Shown here piece after piece: positions 28,938 through 38,237 of a stretch of 64,000 bases of DNA (positions are counted from its first letter, which is position 1; every line of letters begins with the position of its first letter). This DNA comes from Chitinophagaceae bacterium. GTDB lineage: Bacteria; Bacteroidota; Bacteroidia; Chitinophagales; Chitinophagaceae. Below the pieces are notes generated by a model. The model was given only the letters and a program-made list of their open reading frames with translations, did not search any database and was not told the DNA's origin. The stretch lies in the NCBI GenBank assembly GCA_013140985.1, contig JABFRU010000015.1, positions 41,092-105,091 of the forward strand, read 5' to 3'. A program made the position numbers and the translations under genes.

Positions 28938-30578
28938 CTATTCAAAGAGTTCAAACTTTGTTTTGGGTCTGCGGTCTTCCAGCCAGCGAAAATTTTCCAG
29001 CCGCATTTCCTGCGGAGTTTTCTGTCTCATCGGCCAGATAGTGCCGGTAACGCTGCTGCGGAATACAACTTTTTGTAATTCTTCTTTGCCAAAATAAATA
29101 TCAATGACATCGCATTTGGATTCATTAATGCCGGTATAGGCGCTGTCCTCATCCTGTATATAATAGATACATTCGGCAAAACCGGCGGCCCGGATAGAAT
29201 CAATGGAGCCGTTGGTAAAATAACCATCCATTCTTGCTGATTTTATCTGGTTATATATTTCCGGGTCAAGCCTGTTCACCATAAAACTATTGTCAAACAC
29301 TTTCATCCGGTCTGCTTTTTTGTTTTTGGTAAACACTAATATGGTATCGCCGGTGATCTGGCTTTGCTGCGCCCACACAACCGGGTCCTGGTATAAGCGG
29401 AACACAGAATCTTTGAAGGAATAAAACACACTGTCGCAAACAGATTGCAGGGAATCTGAAAATATCCTGACATGATGATAGGCTTCAAAATAACGGTTCG
29501 TACTATCCTTTGTGTCATTAACGGTAACGACCTTGGTGCCCTTTAATGTATCCCTGATGATAGAATCTTTAGCTCCATACAGATCGGTCAACCGGGCAGA
29601 GAATAAAGTATCGGCTGTAATATATATGGAGTCGTTGTCTTGTTTTATGATCATTAATGGCTTATTCGTCGCCAGTGTTCTTTCATTTTTTGTGTCCTGT
29701 AAAATGATCCCTGCAATTATAGTAGTGCCTTGTGTTGAATCAGTGACTTTTGCATTGCCTATTAATTGAACCATACCTGTGCTGTCATCCGAGATCATCT
29801 TAATAGCTGTATATCGTCGGGGGCCGTCAGTTACTATTGGTCCTTGACCAAATTCTGCCCTTTTTGTTGCAAGATTGTAATAACCATCCCTTGTCTCAAT
29901 TGTCCTGCCGCTGCTGTCTTTAATTATCGTGTAGGCAATAAATCTTGCTACCTGCGATTCGGTATTATATAATAAGGAGTCTGTCCGGATGGTATAAGCC
30001 GGATCAATAAGCAGCACATTATTCTTAAAATAAACATCCCGCAGGTCGGCATAGTAATATCCCTCTTTACTGGTGAGTACAGTTTTACCATTGACAACTT
30101 TGCCACCATGCGTATAAGTGCCGATATTGGTGGTCATATCATATACAAGATCGGGAGTGGTGAGTTCACCTTTTCCATCAGTCAATCTTACGGCACCATC
30201 GAGGTATGCGATCTTCTTGTCTATCAAATAACGGAGATGTCTTGCATAAACATGAGCAGTGTCGGAATCATTGATATGAACATTGCCCCATGCTTCGAAT
30301 GTCCTGGTAGTATTATTGATCACACAGCTATCGCAATAAAAAAGCGATGTGCCCTGCCGTAACCTTACATTGCCGGCTACAATTTGCAGCCGTGTAGAAT
30401 CACTGATCTTCAATAACTCTAGTTTTCTTGCAGAAAGTATTTCAATAGTGGTGGAACTGGTATCCGTAGGTGGCGTTGCGGCATCACTCACAGGTTGTAT
30501 CACCTGTGCTGAAGAAACGATCGGGCCTGCAAGAAACCCGGCCAGTAAAAAGCAATAAAAATATTTCAGGTAACGCAT
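28938..30578 (-). CDS. OstA/LptA-like periplasmic protein
   Basis: The 546-residue protein has a signal peptide ending VSSAQ and repeated LptA/OstA strand motifs of the type GNVRLRQGTSLFYCDSCVI, YLDGAVRLTDGKGELTTP and LIGNAKVTDSTQGTTI. Proteins with this fold bridge lipopolysaccharide from the inner to the outer membrane. This one is longer than LptA and typical of Bacteroidota. An LptD-like gene lies 3.3 kb away, and an MlaD-like gene lies 13 bases upstream on the same strand, so it belongs to an envelope-lipid group. The C-terminal KFELFE is encoded by repeat-type words. Confidence 0.8.
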   Translation of the reverse strand: MRYLKYFYCFLLAGFLAGPIVSSAQVIQPVSDAATPPTDTSSTTIEILSARKLELLKISDSTRLQIVAGNVRLRQGTSLFYCDSCVINNTTRTFEAWGNVHINDSDTAHVYARHLRYLIDKKIAYLDGAVRLTDGKGELTTPDLVYDMTTNIGTYTHGGKVVNGKTVLTSKEGYYYADLRDVYFKNNVLLIDPAYTIRTDSLLYNTESQVARFIAYTIIKDSSGRTIETRDGYYNLATKRAEFGQGPIVTDGPRRYTAIKMISDDSTGMVQLIGNAKVTDSTQGTTIIAGIILQDTKNERTLATNKPLMIIKQDNDSIYITADTLFSARLTDLYGAKDSIIRDTLKGTKVVTVNDTKDSTNRYFEAYHHVRIFSDSLQSVCDSVFYSFKDSVFRLYQDPVVWAQQSQITGDTILVFTKNKKADRMKVFDNSFMVNRLDPEIYNQIKSARMDGYFTNGSIDSIRAAGFAECIYYIQDEDSAYTGINESKCDVIDIYFGKEELQKVVFRSSVTGTIWPMRQKTPQEMRLENFRWLEDRRPKTKFELFE

Positions 30579-30591
30579 TGTCTTTTATTCC

Positions 30592-31575
30592 CTATTTGGG
30601 CAAACTATCTTTTGGCAGGGGCGAAGTTATCGGGCCTGTTTTATCTTTTTTGCCAAAGATGGACAAATTAACGTAGCGTTTGGGATGTGTCCGCAGATCG
30701 TCCATTAATATCTCTGCGGCAAGGATGGCATTGTTCAATCGGTTATAAATTGTTTTATCATTTATCAATGCTCCAAGCGTTCCATCACCATTCTTGATCC
30801 TTGAGGCAACGTCTTTGAATGTGCTGATCATTGCATTCAATGAATCGATAGTGGGCTGGATTTCCAGTGCGGCTAATTTTTCTGAAGCTGTTTTGGCATT
30901 AGCGATCGTTGCGTTTATATTTTCTGTATTCTTTTTCAGATCCTCCGTTATCTCCTGTGCATTGTTCAATGTTTTGGCCAATGGCCCGGTTTGGTTATCC
31001 AGTAAACCATTTAATGCACTTGAAGCCTTGTTCAGGTTGGCCAGTGTTTGCTGAAGATTGTTCCGGTTCTCTATACCTATTACCTTATTAACATTTCCAA
31101 GCACCATGTTAAGTGTATCGAGTGAATTACGGACCTTGGTAAGGGTGGGAGTGAGCTGGGCTTTTACATCATCAAGGATGCTATTGTCCACTCTTGTCGT
31201 AAGTGTATCACCGGGTTTTAAAAAATCTGTTGATTTTCCTTTTTCAATAACAATATAGGATGAACCAATAAGAGGTGATGAGATCAGTGCTTTTGAATCT
31301 TTCGGAATATTAACCTCCTGTGTAAGATTGATGGTAGCAACAATACCACTCATGTCTTTATCTTTTACATCAAGACTATAAACACTTCCTATCACATAAC
31401 CATTGATCTTAACCTCATTTGATTTGGCCAATGACCCCAGGTCATTAAAAACAGCATAGATCTTTTTTCTTTTGGTAAAAACATCTTTCCCTTTCAGAAA
31501 ATTGAAGCCGAGAATAAGTGCGGTAAGGGCAATAACGGTCAGTATTCCTACTTTAGTTTCATTACTGATCTTCAT
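30592..31575 (-). CDS. MlaD/MCE-domain lipid transport protein
   Basis: The 327-residue protein has one N-terminal membrane helix (about 9-26) and then an MCE domain (about 35-115) with GSLAKSNEVKINGYVIGSV. A long helical region follows, ending in a basic tail. MCE proteins form hexamers that move phospholipids between membranes. The cognate ATPase and permease (MlaE/MlaF type) are not in this window. It lies directly upstream of the OstA-like gene, 13 bases apart on the same strand. Confidence 0.85.
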   Translation of the reverse strand: MKISNETKVGILTVIALTALILGFNFLKGKDVFTKRKKIYAVFNDLGSLAKSNEVKINGYVIGSVYSLDVKDKDMSGIVATINLTQEVNIPKDSKALISSPLIGSSYIVIEKGKSTDFLKPGDTLTTRVDNSILDDVKAQLTPTLTKVRNSLDTLNMVLGNVNKVIGIENRNNLQQTLANLNKASSALNGLLDNQTGPLAKTLNNAQEITEDLKKNTENINATIANAKTASEKLAALEIQPTIDSLNAMISTFKDVASRIKNGDGTLGALINDKTIYNRLNNAILAAEILMDDLRTHPKRYVNLSIFGKKDKTGPITSPLPKDSLPK

Positions 31576-31648
31576 GCTGTTGTATTTGGATAAAGCAGTG
31601 GCTTTAAGGACGGCAAATTAGCTAATTATTTTCAATCTGTAGAAGGCT

Positions 31649-31796
31649 TATTCAGTGGGTAGGGTCTCATTTTAAAAAATAAAGGCGTCCCACAAAGACA
31701 CAAAAACCACAAAGTGGTTAAGATCAATGTGCCTTTTTGTGTTCTTAGTGTCTTTGTGGGAAACAAAATTGAAACTGATACACTACTATTCAGTGG
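31649..31796. mobile_element. 128-bp palindromic miniature element (copy A) with 10-bp target duplication
   Basis: The body is 31659-31786. It begins GTAGGGTCTCATTTT and ends with the inverse of GTAGTGTATCAGTTT, and contains an internal stem CCCACAAAGACAC/GTGTCTTTGTGGG. TATTCAGTGG occurs exactly at both borders (31649-31658 and 31787-31796), as expected for a target-site duplication. The insertion lies on the stop codon of the amidase gene. A second 128-bp copy lies at 40256-40383 in the opposite orientation. No transposase is inside. Confidence 0.75.
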
Positions 31797-32757
31797 TGGT
31801 TGCTTTCTGTTCATATTTCTCCTTATATGTTTTGAAAGCCGTCAGGATATTATTGACGATCTCTTCCTGTCCTTTGTCACTATTGATGTATTCTTCTTCT
31901 TCTTTATTGGATATAAAACCGATCTCCACCAGCACACTTGGCATGCCGGTAGCCTGCAGTACCCAAATACCTCTGTCATTTCTTTGTTTAACACCACGGT
32001 CCACCCGGCCTGTTTTGGCAAACTCCTGTTGAATAAGATCCGCCAGTGTCAGGCTTTTTCTGAAATAATTTTGTGCATACACAAGCATTCTTGCTTTTTC
32101 TGCCGGGTCAGAAGGATCAGGTAGTTTGACAGCAGAAGTAGAATCTATTTCACCACTGTATTCATCATCCTCAACATAATCAGAATTTTTTGAAACGGAT
32201 TTGATCTTTGCATCGTTCTTATTAACGGCCCACACATAGGTTTCAGTTCCTTTGGCTTTGTTTTCTATCCAATACGTTTCATATACCGGCACCTTTACCG
32301 TTTTGTTTACCCATTTACCTTTTGATTTTACTTTTTTTGTAGTGGTGGTGTAATGAGAAACTCTTTTTCCATACCAGCCACCCGGCGCCCTGCCCGCACT
32401 GTTGCAATGAATGGCAATGAACAGGTCGCCTTTTGATTCATTGGCAAGATCGGCACGGTATAATAATGCAGCATCTTTATTTTGTTTTGGCCCCGGTAAT
32501 ACATCCGTTGTACGGGTATAAATGATCTTTATATCGGGAAAATGTTTTTTAATAGAATCGCCAAGCCTCAATGACACGGCAAGGCTAACATTCGCTTCGG
32601 TGGAAAAAGAGCCGGGTGCCCCGGGATCAAGACCGCCATGGCCCGGGTCAATGATAATGGTATTGATTGCTTTTGGATGTTCGGCTGAGTTATCCTCAAA
32701 CGCCAACAGCGAGATAGCAGATACAAAAACTACAATGATCAATAAGGTTTTTTTCAT
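31786..32757 (-). CDS. N-acetylmuramoyl-L-alanine amidase, Amidase_3 family
   Basis: The 323-residue protein has a signal peptide, then the zinc amidase motifs IIIDPGHGGLDPGAPG (H40), an FIAIHCNSA segment and VLVEIGFISN. It cleaves the MurNAc-L-Ala bond in the periplasm. A roughly 80-residue insertion between the second and third motifs, rich in lysine and threonine, is shared with the paralogue next door. The stop codon TAG is created at the border of the miniature element; without it the same target sequence would give TAA in frame. A TATCTTTG box lies 27 bases upstream. Confidence 0.88.
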   Translation of the reverse strand: MKKTLLIIVVFVSAISLLAFEDNSAEHPKAINTIIIDPGHGGLDPGAPGSFSTEANVSLAVSLRLGDSIKKHFPDIKIIYTRTTDVLPGPKQNKDAALLYRADLANESKGDLFIAIHCNSAGRAPGGWYGKRVSHYTTTTKKVKSKGKWVNKTVKVPVYETYWIENKAKGTETYVWAVNKNDAKIKSVSKNSDYVEDDEYSGEIDSTSAVKLPDPSDPAEKARMLVYAQNYFRKSLTLADLIQQEFAKTGRVDRGVKQRNDRGIWVLQATGMPSVLVEIGFISNKEEEEYINSDKGQEEIVNNILTAFKTYKEKYEQKATTTE

Positions 32758-32783
32758 TGGGATTGATGACTAGTAATGTTCCG

Positions 32784-32791
32784 CAAAGATA
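32784..32791 (-). promoter_or_regulatory. -7 promoter box (TATCTTTG) for the first amidase gene
   Basis: The minus strand reads TATCTTTG, 26 bases before the ATG at 32757. It lies between the two amidase genes, so each may have its own promoter. Confidence 0.5.
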
Positions 32792-32807
32792 ACCTTATAT
32801 ATAAATA

Positions 32808-33851
32808 TCAAAAACCCTTGCGGACCTTTTCCTTTTCTTCTACAGCTTTCAGCAAGGCTGATACATCTTTGGAAGGAGAAACTTTATTGTTTTTTGTATC
32901 CTGGTTTTGATCATTGCCTGACTCGGCTTGTTGCTTTTCAATCCAGGCAATATAGGTCTTCACTGCTTTGATAATACAGTCAGCTGTTTCTTTCTGGCCT
33001 TCTTTACTATTTAGATAATCTTCTTCTTCCTTGTTGGTGATATAACCAGTTTCCACCAGTATGCTGGGCATGGCAGTGGCCTGCAATACCCAGATACCAA
33101 CCTGCCGTTGCCGTACATCCCTGTCCACCCGGCCCACTTTTGCAAATTCATCCTGCACAAAACCGGCAATTGTAGCGCTGCGTTTGAAATACTGTTTTGT
33201 TTTCAATAATGATAACGCAATAAATTCAGGAGAGTTGGGATCAATATCGCCATAGTTCACTTTAAAATTTTCTTCTTCCATCATCGGTGCATTTTCCCGA
33301 ACGGCTAATTCCTTATCATCGTTCTTATGAGCTCCGCAGATATATGTCTCAGCTCCTTTGGCGGGATTAGGAGTTGTCCATGTGCGGTAGATAGGTGTCT
33401 TCTTTGTTTTTTTCTTCCTGTTCTTCCCTTTACCTACATAATAAGTTGTGTTTTTATACCCTGTTATCTCGGTATGTTTTTTTGGCAAGGCAGCATTTAC
33501 ATGAATGCAAATAAAAAGATCGCCATTATTCTCATTGGCAATTTCTGCCCGGCGGTGCAATGCCGTTATCTTTTCTGTTGGTCTTGATTCAACAATCTTA
33601 ATTTCCGGTAATTCATCTTTGAATTTTTGCACCAGTTCTTTTGAAATGGCCAAACAGATATCATCTTCATACGAATAAACGCCTTTAGCGCCATTATGGC
33701 CACCATTGGCCATGATACCATGACCGGCATCTACAATGATCGTACGGACAACTTTCTGATTTTTCTTTTCGCTGCTTTCTTCTTTGTTAAATGAAAAAGC
33801 AGCAATGCCAAATGCAATAAGAATGAGAATAGAAAAGGTTCGTTTTACCAT
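32808..33851 (-). CDS. N-acetylmuramoyl-L-alanine amidase, paralogue of the next gene
   Basis: The 347-residue protein has a signal peptide, the zinc motif IIVDAGHGIMANGGHNGAKG (H44), the segment LFICIHVNAA and SILVETGYITN. Compared with its neighbour it has a longer, lysine- and glutamate-rich C-terminal tail. The two genes are tandem paralogues with the same inserted region, so a duplication is likely. It lies divergent to lptD. Enzymatic role: trimming peptide stems from glycan strands during division or recycling. Confidence 0.88.
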   Translation of the reverse strand: MVKRTFSILILIAFGIAAFSFNKEESSEKKNQKVVRTIIVDAGHGIMANGGHNGAKGVYSYEDDICLAISKELVQKFKDELPEIKIVESRPTEKITALHRRAEIANENNGDLFICIHVNAALPKKHTEITGYKNTTYYVGKGKNRKKKTKKTPIYRTWTTPNPAKGAETYICGAHKNDDKELAVRENAPMMEEENFKVNYGDIDPNSPEFIALSLLKTKQYFKRSATIAGFVQDEFAKVGRVDRDVRQRQVGIWVLQATAMPSILVETGYITNKEEEDYLNSKEGQKETADCIIKAVKTYIAWIEKQQAESGNDQNQDTKNNKVSPSKDVSALLKAVEEKEKVRKGF

Positions 33852-33970
33852 GGCTTTTCAATTGTTTTTATGGGGTTGGCGTAAAGGGTTCAGCTCAGAA
33901 TCTTCACAAAATGTTTAGCTTCTTTGATAGCAGGCCTTTGCATAATGAATTACATTTGCCAGATTACCTG

Positions 33971-36694
33971 ATGAAACAACTGTACAAATTTAGACCAAAC
34001 ATCTTTTTTCAGGGAATATTGACGGCTGTGATGTTATGCACATTGACCACATTAACGTGGAAAACATCGGCAAGACATATTCAAGCACCGGATTTTCGCA
34101 GTCCTTTAACAGTACAGCAGGATACGATCAGGCCAATACTCAAAGCGGATAGTTCAGGACTTCTTATTGCAGGCGATACGACAAAACCTATTTTAAGAGA
34201 TACATTACCTCAAACAAGGATCGATACATTCTCATTAAAGATATCAAAGGATTCTCTCGATGCACCATTGAAGTATGCGGCTGAAGATTCTGCCGTAATC
34301 CTGATCCCGGATAAAAAAATATTGCTTTACGGAAAAACAAAAACGGAGTATAAAGACATTACTCTTACTGCACCAAAAGTAGAAGTGGATCAGCAAACAC
34401 AAATTGTTACTGCTGTTAATAGTAAAGACAGTACCGGGGAAGTAATTGAATTCGCACATTTCAAAAGTGGTGAAAGCGAATTCACCAGCGATACGATACG
34501 CTATAATTTTAAGACACAGATCGGTTTAACGAAGAATACATTTACAATGCAGGGAGAATTGCATGTGCACGGGGATGATATTAAAAGAGTAAATGAGAAT
34601 ACAGCTTTTATACGAAGGGCAAGATTTACCACCTGCAATTTGGATGAACCGCATTTTGCATTTGTCACTCCCCGGATGAAAGTGATCAATGATAAGTTGG
34701 CGGTATCTGGTCCTGCACACCCGGAGTTTGAAGGGGTGCCCGTTCCCATTTACATACCATTTGGTTTTTATCCATTGAGCCGGCGCCAGCATTCAGGATT
34801 GCTGCCACCCCAGTTTACCGTTAATGAGCAGGCGGGTCTTGGGTTGGAAGGATTAGGCTACTATAAAGTGTTCAATGATTACTGGGATGCAAAATTTTAT
34901 GGTAACATCTATTCGTATGGTGGCTGGACCTTCAATGTTAACCCTTCTTACAGGAAAAGATATCGTTATAACGGGACTTTTGTCCTGAGTGTTCAGAATA
35001 CAAAAAGCAATTTTAAAGGAGATCCTGATTTTGCAAAATTCAGAACGTATAATCTTTCATGGAGCCATGCAGTAGATAATAAAGCAAGACCCGGCACCAC
35101 TTTTTCTGCCAATGTGAATGCAGGTTCTACCAAGTTCAATGAATTAGTGGTGAACAACACACTACGAAATTTTCAGAACCAGTTGGGGTCATCCGTTGCT
35201 TATTCCAAAACATGGGCAGGCAAACCGTATAGCCTGACATTAACGGCCAACCACAATCAAAATAACCGGACAAGGGTCATTAACATCAGTCTCCCGGACG
35301 CAGGGTTTACAGTGAGCACCTTATATCCTTTCCAGAAAAAAACATCTGTTGGACCTACTAAATGGTATGAAAAATTAGGTATAGGCTATAATGGTAATTT
35401 CAGGAACCAGGTTTCATTTTATGATACAGCATTCAAATTGAAAAACGTTATTGATACATTGCAATGGGGAGCCCAGCATAATTTCCCTATACAGGTTTCT
35501 TTGCCGCCCATTATGGGAGGAGCCGTTATTGTTTCACCTAACTTTTCCTGGTCGCAGGTTTGGATAGCACAAAAGTTCAGAAGAACATGGAACCCTGCCG
35601 CCAAGAAATTGGATACAACTATTACCAAGGGATTTTTTATGGATAACCAAATATCTTTTGGTATAAGTTTCAACACAGCCATTTTTGGTACTTATGAATT
35701 TAAAAAGTCAAGGATCATCGCCATCCGCCATGTTATCAGGCCATCTCTGAGTTTCAACTATAAACCCGATCTGTCAAAAGGACATTTTTATCAGGAACAG
35801 GTTGATACAACCGGAACTTATAAGCTTGAATTCTCAGAATTTGAAGGAGCATTGTATTCCGGTTTTTCGAAAGGGAAAACAGGTGGTATAAGTTTCCAGT
35901 TGGATAATAACCTTGAGATGAAATGGAGATCAAGAAAAGATACCGGCGACAATGCCATTAAAAAGATCAAACTGATAGACGGCTATGGATTTACAACCGG
36001 GTATAATTTTTTAAGAGACTCCATGAAGCTGGACCTTATCAATCTTTATTTGCGAACAACACTTTTTGAAAAAATAAGTATTACTGCCAGTTCTACACTT
36101 AATCCATACCAGGCCGATGAAAAAGGAAGGGATATAGCAAAGTATGCATGGCAGGGAGGAAAATTTAACCTGGGCAGGCTGACATCCGGAAGTATTGCTG
36201 TCAGCAGTAGTTTCAGAAGTAAACCGAAGGATCCTAAAAAAGATGAAGAGCAAAAAAAGGCTGCCGCGGCGCGGTTGAATGATGCAATGCTCAGGGCTGA
36301 TCAACAACGATTGATGGATTACATGCAGCAGAACTCTGCCGAGTTCGTTGATTTCAATGTGCCCTGGCAGATAAGTTTCAGTTACTCGCTTTCATTTTTT
36401 AATACATTGAAACCGGATTACAGCGGGTTTAAAAAAGAATTTAATTCCAATCTTAGTTTCAGCGGTAGTTTTAATCTGACACCGAAATGGAATTTCTCTG
36501 CCAATGGTTATTTTGATTTTGATACCAGGAAGCTGCAAACTTTTGCGATGAGTATTAACCGGGAAATGCACTGCTGGCAACTTTCGATCAATGTGTCGCC
36601 GGTAGGATATCGTTATTTTAGTTTTTCCATCAGTCCCAAAGCTTCCATATTGCAGGACCTCAAGATCAATCGTACCCGTTCATTCCCTAATTAA
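33971..36694 (+). CDS. lptD: LPS-assembly protein LptD-like outer-membrane protein
   Basis: From the ATG at 33971 the protein has 907 residues and a signal-anchor-like N-terminus. The start 60 bases upstream is disfavoured because it would place 20 polar residues before the hydrophobic segment. An OstA-type region (about 90-200, with ILLYGKTKTEYKDITLTAPK) is followed by a long barrel, including YIPFGFYPLSRRQHSGLLPP, which is typical of Bacteroidota LptD. It inserts lipopolysaccharide into the outer leaflet. It converges with plsC, overlapping by four bases at the stops. Confidence 0.82.
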   Translation: MKQLYKFRPNIFFQGILTAVMLCTLTTLTWKTSARHIQAPDFRSPLTVQQDTIRPILKADSSGLLIAGDTTKPILRDTLPQTRIDTFSLKISKDSLDAPLKYAAEDSAVILIPDKKILLYGKTKTEYKDITLTAPKVEVDQQTQIVTAVNSKDSTGEVIEFAHFKSGESEFTSDTIRYNFKTQIGLTKNTFTMQGELHVHGDDIKRVNENTAFIRRARFTTCNLDEPHFAFVTPRMKVINDKLAVSGPAHPEFEGVPVPIYIPFGFYPLSRRQHSGLLPPQFTVNEQAGLGLEGLGYYKVFNDYWDAKFYGNIYSYGGWTFNVNPSYRKRYRYNGTFVLSVQNTKSNFKGDPDFAKFRTYNLSWSHAVDNKARPGTTFSANVNAGSTKFNELVVNNTLRNFQNQLGSSVAYSKTWAGKPYSLTLTANHNQNNRTRVINISLPDAGFTVSTLYPFQKKTSVGPTKWYEKLGIGYNGNFRNQVSFYDTAFKLKNVIDTLQWGAQHNFPIQVSLPPIMGGAVIVSPNFSWSQVWIAQKFRRTWNPAAKKLDTTITKGFFMDNQISFGISFNTAIFGTYEFKKSRIIAIRHVIRPSLSFNYKPDLSKGHFYQEQVDTTGTYKLEFSEFEGALYSGFSKGKTGGISFQLDNNLEMKWRSRKDTGDNAIKKIKLIDGYGFTTGYNFLRDSMKLDLINLYLRTTLFEKISITASSTLNPYQADEKGRDIAKYAWQGGKFNLGRLTSGSIAVSSSFRSKPKDPKKDEEQKKAAAARLNDAMLRADQQRLMDYMQQNSAEFVDFNVPWQISFSYSLSFFNTLKPDYSGFKKEFNSNLSFSGSFNLTPKWNFSANGYFDFDTRKLQTFAMSINREMHCWQLSINVSPVGYRYFSFSISPKASILQDLKINRTRSFPN

Positions 36695-37428
36695 TGCTGG
36701 TGCTGCAGGTAATATTCTTTCATCCGGTTGAAAATAGTTGATTTTAATTCATCAGCAGTCAGTCCAACCGGTGATACCGGTTCGAGAAAATGCATCTCAA
36801 TTTTCCCGGGCCAGAAATAAAATGGTTTTGTGACCGGTACAACTTTTTTAGTATTCAATATGATTGCAGGGATGATAGGCACACTGGTATCGGCAGACAA
36901 CCTGAAAGCGCCATCATGAAATTTTTTCAGGGGGTCAGCAGTGCGGTTGCGGGTGCCTTCAGGATAAATGCACATATGGATTCCTTTCTGCAAAACCTTT
37001 TTCATTTTTTCAAAACTTTGCCTCCGGCTTTGTTCATTTTTGCGGTCAACCAATACGGAGCCTTTTATATAATAGATACCGAACAAGGGAACTTTGGTAA
37101 AAGATGATTTGGCGATCGTTTTATTAGCGCCGGGAATAAATGCAGAGGAAAGCGGGATGTCCATCATCGAATTATGATTGCAGGCAACAATATAGGCTTC
37201 TCCTTTTTTGAAATGTTCTTTTCCTTTTATGCGGAAACGGCAACCTGTTAGCGGTATCCAGATATTCATCCACAATCTTGCAATGGCAATGAATAGTTTT
37301 TGGCCTTTTGGATCAGGTAGCAGCCAGCAAAGCTGGGAAGGAATGAATATGACGAGAAAGAGGGCAACAAAACTGATGATTGCCCAAAAAGCAAAAATTC
37401 TTCCCAATATGTTTTTAATAAATGTCAT
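36691..37428 (-). CDS. plsC: 1-acyl-sn-glycerol-3-phosphate acyltransferase
   Basis: The 245-residue protein has an N-terminal membrane segment, the catalytic HX4D motif in NHNSMMDIP, and the substrate motif YPEGTRNR. It adds the second acyl chain to lysophosphatidic acid at the inner membrane. The ATG at 37428 is chosen because it directly follows the ung stop (one base between) and begins at the hydrophobic segment; a longer frame would overlap ung. The two genes are presumably cotranscribed. The stop overlaps the convergent lptD stop. Confidence 0.88.
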   Translation of the reverse strand: MTFIKNILGRIFAFWAIISFVALFLVIFIPSQLCWLLPDPKGQKLFIAIARLWMNIWIPLTGCRFRIKGKEHFKKGEAYIVACNHNSMMDIPLSSAFIPGANKTIAKSSFTKVPLFGIYYIKGSVLVDRKNEQSRRQSFEKMKKVLQKGIHMCIYPEGTRNRTADPLKKFHDGAFRLSADTSVPIIPAIILNTKKVVPVTKPFYFWPGKIEMHFLEPVSPVGLTADELKSTIFNRMKEYYLQHQH

Positions 37429-37429
37429 G

Positions 37430-38101
37430 TTACAATTTCCAGTCAACCGGATCAATTCCTTTGCTGATCAAATATTGGTTTGCCTGGGAAAAATGTTTGC
37501 AGCCAAAAAAACCGGCGCTTGCTGAAAGGGGAGAAGGGTGCGCCGACTTCAGGATGCAATGTTTGTTTTCATCAATTAAAACTCTTTTTTCCTGTGCAAA
37601 TTTTCCCCAGAGAATAAAGACCACATGTTCTTTTTCATCCGAAATTTTTTTGATCACTGCATTAGTAAATTCGGCCCAGCCGATCTTTGAATGGCTCATC
37701 GGTTCTGCTGCCCGCACAGTTAATGATGCATTCAATAAAAATACTCCCTGCTGTGCCCAATGAGTAAGATTGCCATGACCGGGAATAGCCACTCCCACAT
37801 CATCATGCAGTTCTTTGAAAATATTGATCAGTGATGGCGGGGGAGGGACTCCATTTTGTACGGAAAAGCATAGTCCATGTGCCTGCCCGGGGCCATGATA
37901 AGGATCTTGCCCGAGTATCACCACTTTTACATTATCAAGCGGTGTTGTGTTGAATGCATTAAAGATGAGAGAACCGGGAGGATAAATGGTCTTGCCCTGT
38001 GATCTTTCTGTTTTAAGATGCAAAACGATCTGTTGGAAATAAGGTTTGCTGAATTCATCTTTTAATTTCTCCTTCCACGAGGCATCGATCTTTACATCCA
38101 T
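37430..38101 (-). CDS. ung: Uracil-DNA glycosylase
   Basis: The 223-residue protein has the water-activating motif GQDPYHG (64-70, D66), the uracil-binding segment FSVQNGVPPPPSLINIFKEL, and the DNA-intercalating HPSPLS loop near the C-terminus. It removes uracil from DNA in base-excision repair. The ATG at 38101 gives the normal family length. The longer frame reaching 38191 reads through a word-repeat (38105-38140) and a tRNA remnant and is not credible as coding. Confidence 0.93.
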   Translation of the reverse strand: MDVKIDASWKEKLKDEFSKPYFQQIVLHLKTERSQGKTIYPPGSLIFNAFNTTPLDNVKVVILGQDPYHGPGQAHGLCFSVQNGVPPPPSLINIFKELHDDVGVAIPGHGNLTHWAQQGVFLLNASLTVRAAEPMSHSKIGWAEFTNAVIKKISDEKEHVVFILWGKFAQEKRVLIDENKHCILKSAHPSPLSASAGFFGCKHFSQANQYLISKGIDPVDWKL

Positions 38102-38104
38102 AAT

Positions 38105-38140
38105 GAGTTTGATGTTTGAAGTTTTTTGTTTGAAGTTATG
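38105..38140. repeat. Word repeat in the ung leader
   Basis: The plus strand reads GAGTTTGATGTTTGAAGTT and then TTGTTTGAAGTT, that is TTTGA(A/T)GTT words repeated. The same words occur inside the BtuF-like gene at 1211-1247. It occupies the ung 5' leader. Confidence 0.5.
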
Positions 38141-38172
38141 CAAAATAAAAACCCTTCTTGTGAAGGGTTTAG

Positions 38173-38237
38173 TGATCCGGATTGGATTCAAACCAATGAC
38201 CTTCCCGCCAGAAGCGGGATGTTCTATTCACCTGACC
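38173..38237 (-). pseudogene. tRNA-Arg(UCU) remnant with a 9-base deletion in the D region
   Basis: The 3' two-thirds match the intact tRNA-Arg at 38505-38578: a TCCCG-CTTCTGG-CGGGA anticodon arm with anticodon TCT, then an identical variable loop, T arm and acceptor 3' strand. At the 5' side GGTC is joined directly to AGGTGAATAGA, so nine bases (CGGTAGCTC in the intact copy) are missing. The GIY-YIG gene runs into it and takes its last codons and stop from it. Confidence 0.7.

Noticed and set aside
31714..32124. Open frame across the amidase end and element A
   Set aside because: It translates the miniature element and the antisense of the amidase. The same start-like segment appears at 40.3 kb only because the repeat is duplicated.
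38102..38191. N-terminal extension of uracil-DNA glycosylase
   Set aside because: It reads through word repeats and tRNA-derived sequence; the normal family start is at 38101.
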